In this document: positions 33,600 through 43,199 of the stretch, piece by piece
Layout: each line of letters opens with the position of its first letter
Numbering within the stretch: position 1 is the first letter of the stretch
Source of the DNA: Flagellimonas sediminis
Lineage (GTDB): Bacteria > Bacteroidota > Bacteroidia > Flavobacteriales > Flavobacteriaceae
Direction: 5' to 3'
Assembly: GCF_010500845.1 (NCBI RefSeq)
Contig: NZ_JAAAMI010000009.1
Location: 1-64,000, forward strand
DNA length: 64,000 nucleotides
The notes under the pieces: model-generated
What the model saw: only the letters and a program-made list of their open reading frames with translations
Told to the model about the DNA's origin: nothing
The model's database searches: none
Position numbers and translations under genes: made by a program

Positions 33600-35366
33600 C
33601 TATTGGCCGGATAATTTAGGTTCCAACCAAAGCCAACCCATACATAATAGGAACAGAGCATAAAACCAAACAGGTGCAATGGGTTGAAGGATTTTGGTAA
33701 GTGCAATGTCTTGTTCCAACCCATTTTCATTGATTCCAAATTCCTTAGTATTGGCCATCATCCTTTGTCTCTGGGAAACCGTTTTACGTTCATCTCCACT
33801 AAAGACATAATATGGAAACGTAGCAATGGAGTCTTTTTGGATTTCCAATTGGTTCCAACCTGGTTTCCTTGGATATGTAGTGCCTTGCCAATAGGAAGAA
33901 ACTTGCAAATCCTGTTGTAGAGGAATCAAGGCTCCTTCTGTCTGCGCTTGTGGTGTTTCCAAACGGGTCCTTACATAAAATTGAAGAGGTTCGTCAATAT
34001 GTGGGATTTCAGTCAAGGACTCCCATTCGGCAAGTTTTTCACTTTTCCGGACAATCCTGTCCAAAATTTTGGTCCATAATCTGGCATACAATCCTTGGTC
34101 TCCTTCCAAAATGAGTTGATAACTGTTTCTCAAGACCGAGCTGGCCATCTTGCCCTTTCCCCTTACCAAATAAGAAGCTATCGTCACAGAATCCATTAAA
34201 ATGGATTGGACAGGAAAATCTTCCCTGAACATATATGGGTATTTTTCCAATGTACGGGAGGACCCACTAAAACTTACTTTCTCCGGATAATCCACATTGA
34301 ACTTCAAAAAAGAGTTCTTTGAATTCTTGAAAAGAGAGGTATTGGGCTGTACAAAAAGCCCCAACCCATCCACCTCAACACTTTTTTCGAGTGCCGTTCG
34401 TGAAGAGGCGCTTAAATCCGCATACGAATCAGCATCGATAATGAGCAGGTCAACATCCTCTAAATCCTTTTGGGTGAACTGATAAACAGGCTTGGAAGCG
34501 GTGTTGAAATATTCAAACTTGTACTTGTTCCTGGTGAGTTGTGATCGCACCGAAACCTCATGCCCCATTTCTGCCAGAAAATTTTTGAGGTATTTGGTTT
34601 CAAAAGCAGGAAAGTCATTGACCATCAATACTTTTAAAGGCCTCATATTCTCCACGATTATGGGCAAGGGCTCCTCAGAAGCTATTGTGCCGTCCTGATC
34701 CTTTTCCACCAAGGCATAAACAAATCTTCCACTGGCTTTGGGGCTGGCCGTAAACTCCAATTCTTGACTCTCTGTTTCTTCAAAAAGTATGGAATCCAAA
34801 GGATTCCCCGCGTTGTCAAGCAGTATTGCCCAATGGTCTTTTTCCGGTTGCATATATTCGGCCCGAACATGTAACGCCTCACCCAAATTAATTTGTTTTT
34901 CATGCCGGATCACGGACCAACCTGAAGTTTCACCTGCTCCTAAAAATGTTATCGCCCTATCCTGCATTTGCCAAAAATCGAAGGGTCTTAACCCATTCCC
35001 CAAAAGAAACAGGGAATCGGCTTTATCTGTTACCTTCAAGATTTCTCCCGGAGCATATCGTTCCACAGGAATGCCTTTATATTTGGATCTCAAACTGTCC
35101 AACTGCGCTGATCGGAATCCTTCTGTCAACACGATTCCCCTGCCTTTGGCTTGCTCCATTGGAAGTGCTGGCTTTAACATCATCAACCCCAAACAGGACA
35201 ACCCGGTAAAGGATGTCATTATTTTTACCCAAAACCTTATTTCCCTGCGTTGCGACCATTCCTTCCAAATAAAAATGGTCCATAACAACGCACAGCCCAA
35301 TAGTACTGGCCATAGCAATTTTGGGTTCAACAAGGTCGGCCCATCAGTCATTTTTGCCCAATTCAT
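33600..35366 (-). CDS. Membrane protein of the MoxR/BatA cluster
   Basis: A 588-residue protein with two N-terminal membrane helices (LLWPVLLGCALLWTIFIW; FWVKIMTSFTGLSCLGLMML) and a C-terminal helix (APVWFYALFLLCMGWLWLEP). A glutamine-amidotransferase/VWA-like sensory region lies between (LKVLMVNDFPAFETKYLKNFLAEMGHEV, DVDLLIIDADSYADLS). Starts at 35366 or Met6 at 35351; both overlap the upstream stop. Last gene of the cluster. Likely the cell-surface or periplasmic partner of the MoxR ATPase; exact role unknown. Confidence 0.75.
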   Translation of the reverse strand: MNWAKMTDGPTLLNPKLLWPVLLGCALLWTIFIWKEWSQRREIRFWVKIMTSFTGLSCLGLMMLKPALPMEQAKGRGIVLTEGFRSAQLDSLRSKYKGIPVERYAPGEILKVTDKADSLFLLGNGLRPFDFWQMQDRAITFLGAGETSGWSVIRHEKQINLGEALHVRAEYMQPEKDHWAILLDNAGNPLDSILFEETESQELEFTASPKASGRFVYALVEKDQDGTIASEEPLPIIVENMRPLKVLMVNDFPAFETKYLKNFLAEMGHEVSVRSQLTRNKYKFEYFNTASKPVYQFTQKDLEDVDLLIIDADSYADLSASSRTALEKSVEVDGLGLFVQPNTSLFKNSKNSFLKFNVDYPEKVSFSGSSRTLEKYPYMFREDFPVQSILMDSVTIASYLVRGKGKMASSVLRNSYQLILEGDQGLYARLWTKILDRIVRKSEKLAEWESLTEIPHIDEPLQFYVRTRLETPQAQTEGALIPLQQDLQVSSYWQGTTYPRKPGWNQLEIQKDSIATFPYYVFSGDERKTVSQRQRMMANTKEFGINENGLEQDIALTKILQPIAPVWFYALFLLCMGWLWLEPKLSGQ

Positions 35367-37566
35367 TTATGAATAACCTATTGATCTCATCGTCATATTG
35401 CTCCATCTTTCCCGGGTTGTTTTCAACCTGTGGCAGCACTGAAAGCAATCCTTTTTGTACCTGGGTATAATTCTCCCTTGTTCTATTGACGGACTTATCC
35501 AAATCCCTTAACCCTTGGAGCACTTTCAGATATTTTAGAGGCTCTTCCACCGCCTTTTTGGCCAGTTCGTTACCTGCATCTTGAAAAAGTACTCGATCCA
35601 TTTCCGTAAAATTGGACCCTTGGATCAGTTGTTCCAATCTTGATACTGTTTTACGGGAAGAAGCAAAGGACATCTGATGATCAAACTCTTGTTTTTTGTC
35701 AAAATTGGTGATGGTCTCAATGTTACCGGTCAATCTTTTTTCTTCCTTGATGGGAGGTGGGTCAAAGCCGATGCGGTGCACATAGATACGGGCACTGTTC
35801 TTGATTTCTTGAATGATCTTTAAGGCCTTGTACTGATACGGCAACGATTTTTCAGGTTGGTATAATCTTAGGTAGAGTTCCGCATCCCACATAATGCTCA
35901 GGGCATCCCGAAGCTTGGCTTTCAACGATTTTTCAAAAAGGGTAGATTCCTCAGGATCGTCATGATTGTGGAGGTAATCGTGCAAAGGATCTTCCTCTTC
36001 TTCTCCTCCTTCTTCATTATGCCCTTCATGTTCTTCGACCAGATTGTGTTCGTTGTCACTATCGTGTTTATGGCTATAGGCATCCAGAAGGTCTTTCTCT
36101 TCTCCTTCCTCTCCCTCGTGTTCGCTTTCAACGGAGCTCACCTGACCAGGGGCCGCCTGTAATTCGGTTTCATCGCCCATGAACTGACCGTATTTTAACC
36201 TTAGGGACTTCTGGTCAAAGCCCAGTTCATTGCTCTTGAACTTAAAATCCTTTTCGGGGAGATTCGGTTTGTCCTTGATCAATTTTTCGGTATCGATGAT
36301 CAACTGTCGCTGACTTCTAAAATAGTCCGGCATTTGGTCCACACCCAAGGTGCTTTCCACGGCAAAATCATCGGTAATGGTATCGCGAATAACAGCAAAA
36401 TAGGTCTCACTTCGCGAAATGTTAGGAGATGGAATTTTATTGTCCAAGGCCTCCACATAAAAATAAAGCTCATCCCCCGGGTCCATTTTCAGTTTGTCTA
36501 GATCCAGTAGCTTTTTCAGTTGCAGTTGTTTTTTTCCTTTGGAAAGTGTACCGTCAAAACGAATGGTCTCCTCACGAAACTTGACCGATTCCCCTGAACC
36601 CTTGCTCACTGTGGCTACAATGTAGGCACCATTGATTCCAAAATCGTCCGAAACCTTAGTGTTCAGAGGCAATTGCTTGACCTCGTTGTATTCAAAATAG
36701 CTGTATTGGTCCAATCCGTCAATTTCAACCAAGGGAGCTTGATCTTCAATGGCTTCCATGGAATATAGATCGGTCACAAATTTGTTGCCGTTTGCACCCT
36801 CAAAAGAAAAACTATAAAACCCGGAAGCTTCCAATGTTTGGGAGAGGATAAAACCTCCATTCCTTTTGGTCAGGGAAAATAATTCCCCCATACGGTCCAT
36901 TTGAACATTGGAAACTTCCCCGTCAAATTCCAATTGCCACGAAATCACAGTACCAGTTACGGCGCTAATATTCGGGTTCTCCGTACTTATGATGGCAATG
37001 CCGGTGTAATCAGGTTGATTGATGATAATCTTGGTCGAGCTAAGTTTTGGAATTGCTGTATTGGTTTCCACGGAATCCAAAGGAGCAAATTGTATGTTTT
37101 GAGGGGTTGAAGGTGTTTTTGGATTTTGCTGAAATTCCTTCAGCATAAACTGGATGGCCAGTCCGATCATGATCAACCCGAACATCGCCATGGCCGCCAT
37201 GGGTAACTGATGCGGAGGTTTCAATTTGGTTAGGACCGCATCCAATTGTGTTTCCACACGATAGCGTTGCAACTTGGAAAGGTTGGAAAGTTCCGATTGC
37301 GGTAGCATCAACAGACCACTGCTATAACCAGCTTCGGGCACATGGGCATCCACGTAGGCAACCGTTTGCTCCGCAGATAATTTCCAAGGCTTGAAAAGTA
37401 ATAAAGCTACCGCCATGCCCACTACAAAACCTAAGAACCCAAGGTAGAAACTTTGGCTCGCCAAATAGAAAAGACCGGCAACGCCAACAGCGTACAGAGC
37501 ACATTCCGTGTATTGCATTTGCTGCCATCGCCTTTTAAAGTCGTTCAATCGCTTATCCCCCATCAT
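35344..37566 (-). CDS. Large membrane protein with His/Asp-rich linker
   Basis: About 740 residues from ATG 37566, which overlaps the upstream stop (ATGA). Three hydrophobic segments occur in the first 190 residues, then a periplasmic beta-rich part (SVETNTAIPKLSSTKIIINQPDYTGI..., DLYSMEAIEDQAPLVEIDG) and a helical C-terminal half. Residues about 479-540 form an acidic, His-rich linker carrying two related units (DLLDAYSHKHD and DPLHDYLHNHD), suggestive of metal binding. I infer a DUF4175-like role in the MoxR/BatA complex; not certain. Confidence 0.75.
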   Translation of the reverse strand: MMGDKRLNDFKRRWQQMQYTECALYAVGVAGLFYLASQSFYLGFLGFVVGMAVALLLFKPWKLSAEQTVAYVDAHVPEAGYSSGLLMLPQSELSNLSKLQRYRVETQLDAVLTKLKPPHQLPMAAMAMFGLIMIGLAIQFMLKEFQQNPKTPSTPQNIQFAPLDSVETNTAIPKLSSTKIIINQPDYTGIAIISTENPNISAVTGTVISWQLEFDGEVSNVQMDRMGELFSLTKRNGGFILSQTLEASGFYSFSFEGANGNKFVTDLYSMEAIEDQAPLVEIDGLDQYSYFEYNEVKQLPLNTKVSDDFGINGAYIVATVSKGSGESVKFREETIRFDGTLSKGKKQLQLKKLLDLDKLKMDPGDELYFYVEALDNKIPSPNISRSETYFAVIRDTITDDFAVESTLGVDQMPDYFRSQRQLIIDTEKLIKDKPNLPEKDFKFKSNELGFDQKSLRLKYGQFMGDETELQAAPGQVSSVESEHEGEEGEEKDLLDAYSHKHDSDNEHNLVEEHEGHNEEGGEEEEDPLHDYLHNHDDPEESTLFEKSLKAKLRDALSIMWDAELYLRLYQPEKSLPYQYKALKIIQEIKNSARIYVHRIGFDPPPIKEEKRLTGNIETITNFDKKQEFDHQMSFASSRKTVSRLEQLIQGSNFTEMDRVLFQDAGNELAKKAVEEPLKYLKVLQGLRDLDKSVNRTRENYTQVQKGLLSVLPQVENNPGKMEQYDDEINRLFINELGKND

Positions 37567-38837
37567 TGTCTTTTTACATAAGCGGTTACACGTTCCGCGA
37601 TCATTAAAAGTACCAGTATCCAAAACACCCATTGGGATACATCCAACAAGGTTGCCCGTTCCTTTTTCTTGGGTTCACCGACATAGTTGGGCTTTAGTTC
37701 GGCAACGTCCATTTGGCGCTGATCATATTGGGTTACCGATGGTGTTACGGCCGCATCCAAATCCAAAAGGCGTAGCAATTGTTCCGTAAAATGCTGTTCG
37801 GTGGTATTCTCTGTGTTCAATTTTGAAGTGAGCCAATAGACATTCTGTTGCTCGCTTTCCTTAATCAATTTGTTGGACAATATATCTTCTTTGAATATCA
37901 ACCATTTACCCTGTTTGGGCTCCCAATTCTCCTTGCGAAGCCAAATGTTCAATCCGACTTCATTTTCAACATCAGCATCAACGCTTTGGACCTGGATTTT
38001 TCGATCCAAAAACTTGGAAAGCGCACGAAAGGAAGCCTCCAGATATTGCCGATCCGTTTCGAATTCCGTATCCGCCATGATGTTGACATATACCGTATCC
38101 AAATCCAACACGGGTATGGTTTGTATATTCCCATCGACCTCCAATTTCAAACTATCCTCCTGCACGCTAAATCCATCAGATAGTGTTTGTTTTTTGAAAT
38201 AGGTGGTTTGTCCATTCCCCTGCAATGAAACCAGTTCCATCTCTTTTTCTCTTTGATAGGCCAAGAATGGCTTTCCTGCAAGCGTGTCCGACTCCATCAC
38301 CACCCAATGAATCTTTTTATGGGTTTTGGGTCTCCTGGATTTGATCCCTTCCGCGTAGGCCCTGGTGAATACCACAATGCTATCCGAGGCCAAAGAATCC
38401 ATTCGCTGCACCAACTGCCAGTATGATGGAACCATAGGTTCCGATGGTAACTCCATATCGGTTTCCCATTCTGGAAACCCTTGTTTTAGGAGCAATACCC
38501 GTGAGGATTCCCCAAGACTATCCAACAACCCCACCAACGAGGAATGATGGGCCAAAGAAGGCTCTACTAAATACGTAATCTGTTTTTTATTGGGTTTGAT
38601 GCGCCATTGTGGACCGGCCATCAACAACACCACTAATCCCACAATCAACATCCGAAGCAACAATAACAACCATTCGTTCAGTTGAATGCTACTGGATTGC
38701 CTGGAATTGGATTCGTCCAACAATTGAACACTCCCAATTTTAATGGTCTTGGCCTCCTTTTTACTCCACAAATGAATGGCCAGGGGAACTAAAAGTCCCA
38801 GCAATGCCCATAAATATGTCGGATGGGTATAAACCAT
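37563..38837 (-). CDS. BatA-domain membrane protein
   Basis: A 424-residue protein beginning with the BatA/aerotolerance N-terminal domain: THPTYLWALLGLLVPLAIHLWSKK, SVQLLDES and the second helix LLLLLRMLIVGLVVLLMAGPQW. The rest is periplasmic and ends in another helix (WVFWILVLLMIAERVTAYV). No intact VWA metal site is evident, so it is probably a structural partner. Start ATG overlaps the DUF58 gene's stop by a base; downstream gene overlaps by four. Part of the MoxR operon. Confidence 0.85.
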   Translation of the reverse strand: MVYTHPTYLWALLGLLVPLAIHLWSKKEAKTIKIGSVQLLDESNSRQSSSIQLNEWLLLLLRMLIVGLVVLLMAGPQWRIKPNKKQITYLVEPSLAHHSSLVGLLDSLGESSRVLLLKQGFPEWETDMELPSEPMVPSYWQLVQRMDSLASDSIVVFTRAYAEGIKSRRPKTHKKIHWVVMESDTLAGKPFLAYQREKEMELVSLQGNGQTTYFKKQTLSDGFSVQEDSLKLEVDGNIQTIPVLDLDTVYVNIMADTEFETDRQYLEASFRALSKFLDRKIQVQSVDADVENEVGLNIWLRKENWEPKQGKWLIFKEDILSNKLIKESEQQNVYWLTSKLNTENTTEQHFTEQLLRLLDLDAAVTPSVTQYDQRQMDVAELKPNYVGEPKKKERATLLDVSQWVFWILVLLMIAERVTAYVKRQ

Positions 38838-39736
38838 TAATTGAGTCGTATACGTTCTTTTAAAAATAATTGCAGGGCGTCACCCAAATGGGCATCCATG
38901 CGAAATACATAATGGCTAATGCCTTGGGAAAGCAATCTTTCCTTGGTTCTGGCAATTTTATCTTCCAATGCCTTCAAATAAGCTGCTTTGGCCTTATTGA
39001 CATCTACCTTGACCTTGGTCCCGCTTTCCAAATCTTCAAAAGTGACGGACTTTTTAAAATCAAAATCCATTTCGTTGCCTGCCATGATCTGGATGACCAC
39101 CACCTCGTTGTTTGCCGTTTTCAAGCTTTTTACAAAATCTGAAAGTTCCGTGGTTTCCTCGTACATATCGGTCAAGAAGAAAACCAATTCCTTGGTGCCC
39201 CTATTGTGTATCCGTTTTGCCGCCACGGAAAGTTCTGGCCATTTTCCTTTGGAAGAAATCTGTAGGAGTTCCAACAACATTCGGTTGTAATGTTTTTGGT
39301 CTGCCTTGGGATAGATGCTTACAAAGTCATCTTGGTTCAAGGCAAACAAACCAACGGCATCTCCTTGCTTTTGGGCCAAATGCGACAAACACGCTACCAA
39401 AATCCTAGCGAATTCTAGCTTAGAGACCCCATTTTCAGTATGTTCCATGGAGGCACTGGCATCCACAATGAATTTGACCACTACCTGACTTTCCACTTCG
39501 GACTGCTTGATGTAATACCTTCCCGAACGTGCCAACATCTTCCAATCCAGCAACCTAAGGTCGTCACCGGGTTCGTAACCACGGTATTGACTAAACTCCA
39601 TACCAGGTCCCACGCTCTTGCTCCGGTGCAGCCCGGACAAATAGCCTTCCACCACAATACGGGAAATCAGGGAAAGTCCCGACACCGTATTGATGATCTC
39701 TGGCTTTAATAGATCGTGGTAGTCCGTTGTGGCCAT
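38837..39736 (-). CDS. DUF58 (VWA-like) domain protein
   Basis: A 299-residue cytoplasmic protein with the family hallmark GYEPGDDLRLLDWKMLARSGRYYIKQ and a VWA-like metal-ion motif DASASME (D-x-S-x-S). DUF58 proteins pair with MoxR ATPases; together they act in assembly or activation of partner complexes. Neighbours fit: MoxR upstream, BatA downstream. No signal peptide; length typical. Confidence 0.93.
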   Translation of the reverse strand: MATTDYHDLLKPEIINTVSGLSLISRIVVEGYLSGLHRSKSVGPGMEFSQYRGYEPGDDLRLLDWKMLARSGRYYIKQSEVESQVVVKFIVDASASMEHTENGVSKLEFARILVACLSHLAQKQGDAVGLFALNQDDFVSIYPKADQKHYNRMLLELLQISSKGKWPELSVAAKRIHNRGTKELVFFLTDMYEETTELSDFVKSLKTANNEVVVIQIMAGNEMDFDFKKSVTFEDLESGTKVKVDVNKAKAAYLKALEDKIARTKERLLSQGISHYVFRMDAHLGDALQLFLKERIRLN

Positions 39737-39774
39737 TATTTATCCTTTGTTTTAACTTATCCCTGTTTGATTAC

Positions 39775-40098
39775 TCAACTTGATAATTTTTGATTCATTA
39801 ATTCAAAATGATCGTCCTTCTTCCAAATATAAATTAGACAGGTAACGACATTAAAGAAAATCAACAAGAAGGTCCATTCTGATTTTAATTCCTTTTCAAT
39901 GTTTTTATAACTCCATAGTCTAAATATCAAATAGCCAAGTTGGAATAAAACCAAACTATTTACAATTGGACTTTGGAATTCATATGATACAATGTTTTTT
40001 GAAAACCAAGCAATCGATTTGGGGTTGATGAAAGTCCATATATAAACAAGTCCAATAATAGAAGGTATGCTTAGTAATATTTTAGTTAGGCTCTTCAT
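39775..40098 (-). CDS. Small membrane protein, hypothetical
   Basis: A 107-residue protein with three hydrophobic segments (ILLSIPSIIGLVYIWTFI; VNSLVLFQLGYLIFRLW; WTFLLIFFNVVTCLIYIW). It lies between moxR and the DUF58 gene in the same direction and is the only non-standard member of the cluster. No family recognised; AT-richer than its neighbours, so it might be an insertion into the operon. Confidence 0.6.
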   Translation of the reverse strand: MKSLTKILLSIPSIIGLVYIWTFINPKSIAWFSKNIVSYEFQSPIVNSLVLFQLGYLIFRLWSYKNIEKELKSEWTFLLIFFNVVTCLIYIWKKDDHFELMNQKLSS

Positions 40099-40128
40099 TA
40101 TTTTTTTAAACTTTCAACTTAGAAAACT

Positions 40129-41136
40129 TTATTTCCCATCCTTTAATTTGATGGCATCCAAGATTTGTTGGGTCACCGCATCTGAAGTGATGTCTTCGGC
40201 CTCAGCCCTAAAATTCACCAAAACCCGATGGCGTAACACGGGCAAGGCAACCGTTTTAAGGTCATCCAAAGAAACTGCCAAACGTCCTTCCAAAAGGGCA
40301 TTGGCCTTGGCCGTTAAGATCATGGCCTGCCCGGCACGGGGACCCGCTCCCCAATCCACCCATTGTTTCACATATTCCACAGCAGTGGTATCGGGTCTTG
40401 TGGCACGAATCACGTCACTCACATATTGGATAAGTCCATCGCTGATGGAAACCTCACGAACCAGTTGTTGCAATCGCACAATATCATCACCATCGATCAC
40501 CTTGTTCAATTGGGCCTTTTTGGTTCCTGTAGTTGCTTTTAAAATGGCTGTTTCATCTTTGTCTGTTGGATACCCAATTTTGATGTACAGCAGGAATCGA
40601 TCTTGTTGCGCTTCGGGCAACACAAAAGTTCCGGATTGTTCAATCGGGTTTTGGGTGGCCAAAATGAAAAAGGGTCTATCCAAAGGATAGGTCTTGTCCC
40701 CATAGGTTACTTCAAATTCCTGCATGGCCTCCAAGAGGGCCGCTTGCGTCTTAGGCGGGGTCCTGTTGATCTCATCCGCCAAAATGATATTGGAAAAAAT
40801 AGGCCCTTTGTTGAACTTGAAGAATTTTTTACCCGTGGTATGGTCCTCTTCCAATATTTCGGTACCGATAATATCAGAAGGCATCAAATCGGGCGTAAAC
40901 TGTATCCTTTTGAATTTTAAATCGATGGCATTCGCGAGGGTGCGGATCATCAAGGTCTTGGCAAGTCCGGGTACGCCTTCCAAAAGGGCATGACCGCCTG
41001 CCAAAAAGGTAATGAGCAATTGGGACACAGTTTCTTCCTGCCCGATGATTACCTTGCCTATTTCTTTTTTGAGCGCCTTGAGTTTATCCGAGAGTCCCTC
41101 TACTTCGCTCGCAATTTGTTGTAGTTCTTTATCCAA
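40129..41136 (-). CDS. MoxR family AAA+ ATPase
   Basis: 335-residue AAA+ chaperone-like ATPase. Walker A in LLEGVPGLAKTLMIRTLA, Walker B in ILADEINRTPPKTQAALLEAM, sensor 1 in FILATQNPIEQSGTF. Powers remodelling or insertion of partner proteins with DUF58/VWA domains. Its neighbours here are DUF4159, DUF58 and BatA proteins plus TldD/PmbA, a grouping frequently seen in Bacteroidota. Cytoplasmic. Confidence 0.95.
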   Translation of the reverse strand: MDKELQQIASEVEGLSDKLKALKKEIGKVIIGQEETVSQLLITFLAGGHALLEGVPGLAKTLMIRTLANAIDLKFKRIQFTPDLMPSDIIGTEILEEDHTTGKKFFKFNKGPIFSNIILADEINRTPPKTQAALLEAMQEFEVTYGDKTYPLDRPFFILATQNPIEQSGTFVLPEAQQDRFLLYIKIGYPTDKDETAILKATTGTKKAQLNKVIDGDDIVRLQQLVREVSISDGLIQYVSDVIRATRPDTTAVEYVKQWVDWGAGPRAGQAMILTAKANALLEGRLAVSLDDLKTVALPVLRHRVLVNFRAEAEDITSDAVTQQILDAIKLKDGK

Positions 41137-41146
41137 GTTAGTATCG

Positions 41147-41773
41147 TTAAGAGGTTAGGGCATAAAGGACAATATTCACCCCAAAACGGGTATTGTCAAT
41201 TTTATACCATCGTTTGTTCCTAAAATCGTAATCCCATTCGCAACCGTAATCCTTGTTGCTATAGAGCACCCCGATCCGTCCGTTGATCATGATGGCCTTG
41301 AGATAGTCGTGCACCAAGTCATCCCCCCAACCGTTCAGTTCTTGGGACGTAGTGGGCGGACCGTCCTCAAATTCAAAAAAAATGGAATAGATTTCGTGAT
41401 CGTTGGGGATTTTCTGAAGCTGCCCCGGACCAAAGATCTCTTCCATCTGCCGTTCAAAGGATTTGGCAAAAAGACCATCAATGTCGTGGTTGCAATCATC
41501 GGCAAAAACAAATCCACCGTTGCGGACGTATTTTTCAAAGTTTTCCCTTTCCTTTTTGGTGAACTGGACCAACTTATGCCCCGAGATATAGCAAAAAGGA
41601 CTTTTGAAAATATCGTCGCTCGCCAAAGTGATGATCTTTTCTTGGGTGTCCACTTTTAAGGTCGTGTACTCGACCAACGAGTTCAGCAGATTGGAGGGCA
41701 TACGTTGATCCACGTCCCAATCGCCGGATTCGTATTGTAAACGGGTGAAAAAGAATTCGTTGTCCAAAGCCAT
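41147..41773 (-). CDS. DUF4159 domain protein
   Basis: A 208-residue protein: FFFTRLQYESGDWDVDQRMPSNLLNSLVEYTT at the N-terminus, YISGH at the second strand, NGGFVFADDCNHD and FEDGPPTTSQELNGWGDDL. The fold is glutamine-amidotransferase-like without the catalytic triad. Found beside MoxR genes in many Bacteroidota; molecular role unknown. Starts without a signal peptide. Ten-base gap to moxR. Confidence 0.88.
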   Translation of the reverse strand: MALDNEFFFTRLQYESGDWDVDQRMPSNLLNSLVEYTTLKVDTQEKIITLASDDIFKSPFCYISGHKLVQFTKKERENFEKYVRNGGFVFADDCNHDIDGLFAKSFERQMEEIFGPGQLQKIPNDHEIYSIFFEFEDGPPTTSQELNGWGDDLVHDYLKAIMINGRIGVLYSNKDYGCEWDYDFRNKRWYKIDNTRFGVNIVLYALTS

Positions 41774-41858
41774 AAAGGTTGTAGGCTAAACCATTATCAA
41801 AATAAAAACTGGCGGTTACGGAACTCCCTTAACCACCAGTTTGTTTTTGTCAAGATTT

Positions 41859-43175
41859 CTATACGGCGTCCGAAAGACTGGTGAACGTAAAGTCACGAAT
41901 CTTCATGTAAGGAATCAGGTTACCGTCTACACGGACTTGCTTTCCTAACGACTCAAGGTTGTTGAGCATGATGATGGGACTTTCGTTGAACCTGAAGTTT
42001 TTAATAGGATGTTTGATCCTACCGTTTTCAATATAGAACGTTCCGTCACGGGTCAATCCGGTGTAGAGCAAAGTTTGGGGATCCACACTGCGGATGTACC
42101 AAAAACGGGTCACCAAAATCCCTTTTTTGGTTCCTTTGATCATATCCTCCAAACTTTCATCGCCTCCTTCCATAATACCATTACTTGGGAATGGAACGGG
42201 ATCTACTCCTTTTTGTTCCGCCCAATAGCGATCATAGGCGAGGTTTTTGACCACACCATTTTCAATCCACTTCGTCTTTTTCAAGGGCATGCCCTCCCCA
42301 TTCCAAGTAGCGGTAGGCACATCAGGATTTAAAGGATCGGACCAAAGGTTGACGCGTTCATCCACAATTTTTTGGCCCAATTTATTTCCACCATCAGGAG
42401 CGGACATAAAGCTACGTCCCTCATCAGCAGACCTCGCATTAAAGGAAAATATCATATTCCTCAACAAATCCGATGCTGCGGCCGGCTCCAAGATCACTGT
42501 GTATTTTCCTGGTTCGATTGCTTTGGCCTCTCGGGACATCACTGCCTTGTCAATTGCTACTTGGGATGCTTCTGCTGCGTCAAATTTGGTAATGTCGTTA
42601 TAATCCCTGGTCACCCATCCCGAACCAGTACCATCATTGGTACGCATGGTCACTGTAAAATCCATATTGGTGGATTTGTTATAGGCAAACAGACCATTGG
42701 AATTGATCATGGCCGAAAAACGGGCACCATCGTTCAAAAATCCTGCGGCGGTCACATCTTTGGCTGCAGCCGGAACAATGCTTTTACTAGCCACTTCAGC
42801 CCTAAATTCAGGCGTAGTGTTTGCGGTGGCCTCCACGTAGGTTATGGATTCATCGTACACCTGAGGGCCCAAAGGTGCCATAAACTCTGGATTTTCAGGT
42901 GACAGATTCGCCAATTCCTCAGCCCTTCGAACCACTTTTTCCAAAGAGGCATCATCGAACTCATCAATAGTTGCGGTACCTACCTTTTTTCCAAAACTGG
43001 ATTGTACCACCAAACTCTGACTGGATTGGTACCCTGCGGTGGATACCGTATTTCGGGCATATCTGATGTTACCACTATTGCTGCCACTAAGGTTGATTTC
43101 ACAGGCATCGGCCTTGGAAAAGCTCAATGCCTTTTCCAATATTTTTTTTGCTTCTTCTTCTGTATATATAGCCAT
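41859..43175 (-). CDS. pmbA: TldD/PmbA family protein (PmbA/TldE subunit)
   Basis: Non-metal subunit of the TldD/TldE heterodimeric peptidase, which degrades unfolded or modified peptides. 438 residues: N-terminal domain (YTEEEAKKILEKALSFSKADACEINL), central barrel, and C-terminal (ENGRIKHPIKNFRFNESPIIMLNNLESLGKQ). It lacks the HExxxH zinc motif of its partner, as expected for TldE. No signal peptide, whereas the partner TldD carries a Tat-like leader, so the compartment of the pair is unclear. Follows tldD by 24 bases. Confidence 0.9.
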   Translation of the reverse strand: MAIYTEEEAKKILEKALSFSKADACEINLSGSNSGNIRYARNTVSTAGYQSSQSLVVQSSFGKKVGTATIDEFDDASLEKVVRRAEELANLSPENPEFMAPLGPQVYDESITYVEATANTTPEFRAEVASKSIVPAAAKDVTAAGFLNDGARFSAMINSNGLFAYNKSTNMDFTVTMRTNDGTGSGWVTRDYNDITKFDAAEASQVAIDKAVMSREAKAIEPGKYTVILEPAAASDLLRNMIFSFNARSADEGRSFMSAPDGGNKLGQKIVDERVNLWSDPLNPDVPTATWNGEGMPLKKTKWIENGVVKNLAYDRYWAEQKGVDPVPFPSNGIMEGGDESLEDMIKGTKKGILVTRFWYIRSVDPQTLLYTGLTRDGTFYIENGRIKHPIKNFRFNESPIIMLNNLESLGKQVRVDGNLIPYMKIRDFTFTSLSDAV

Positions 43176-43199
43176 CGTCTTATTATTTAAATGAAAACC

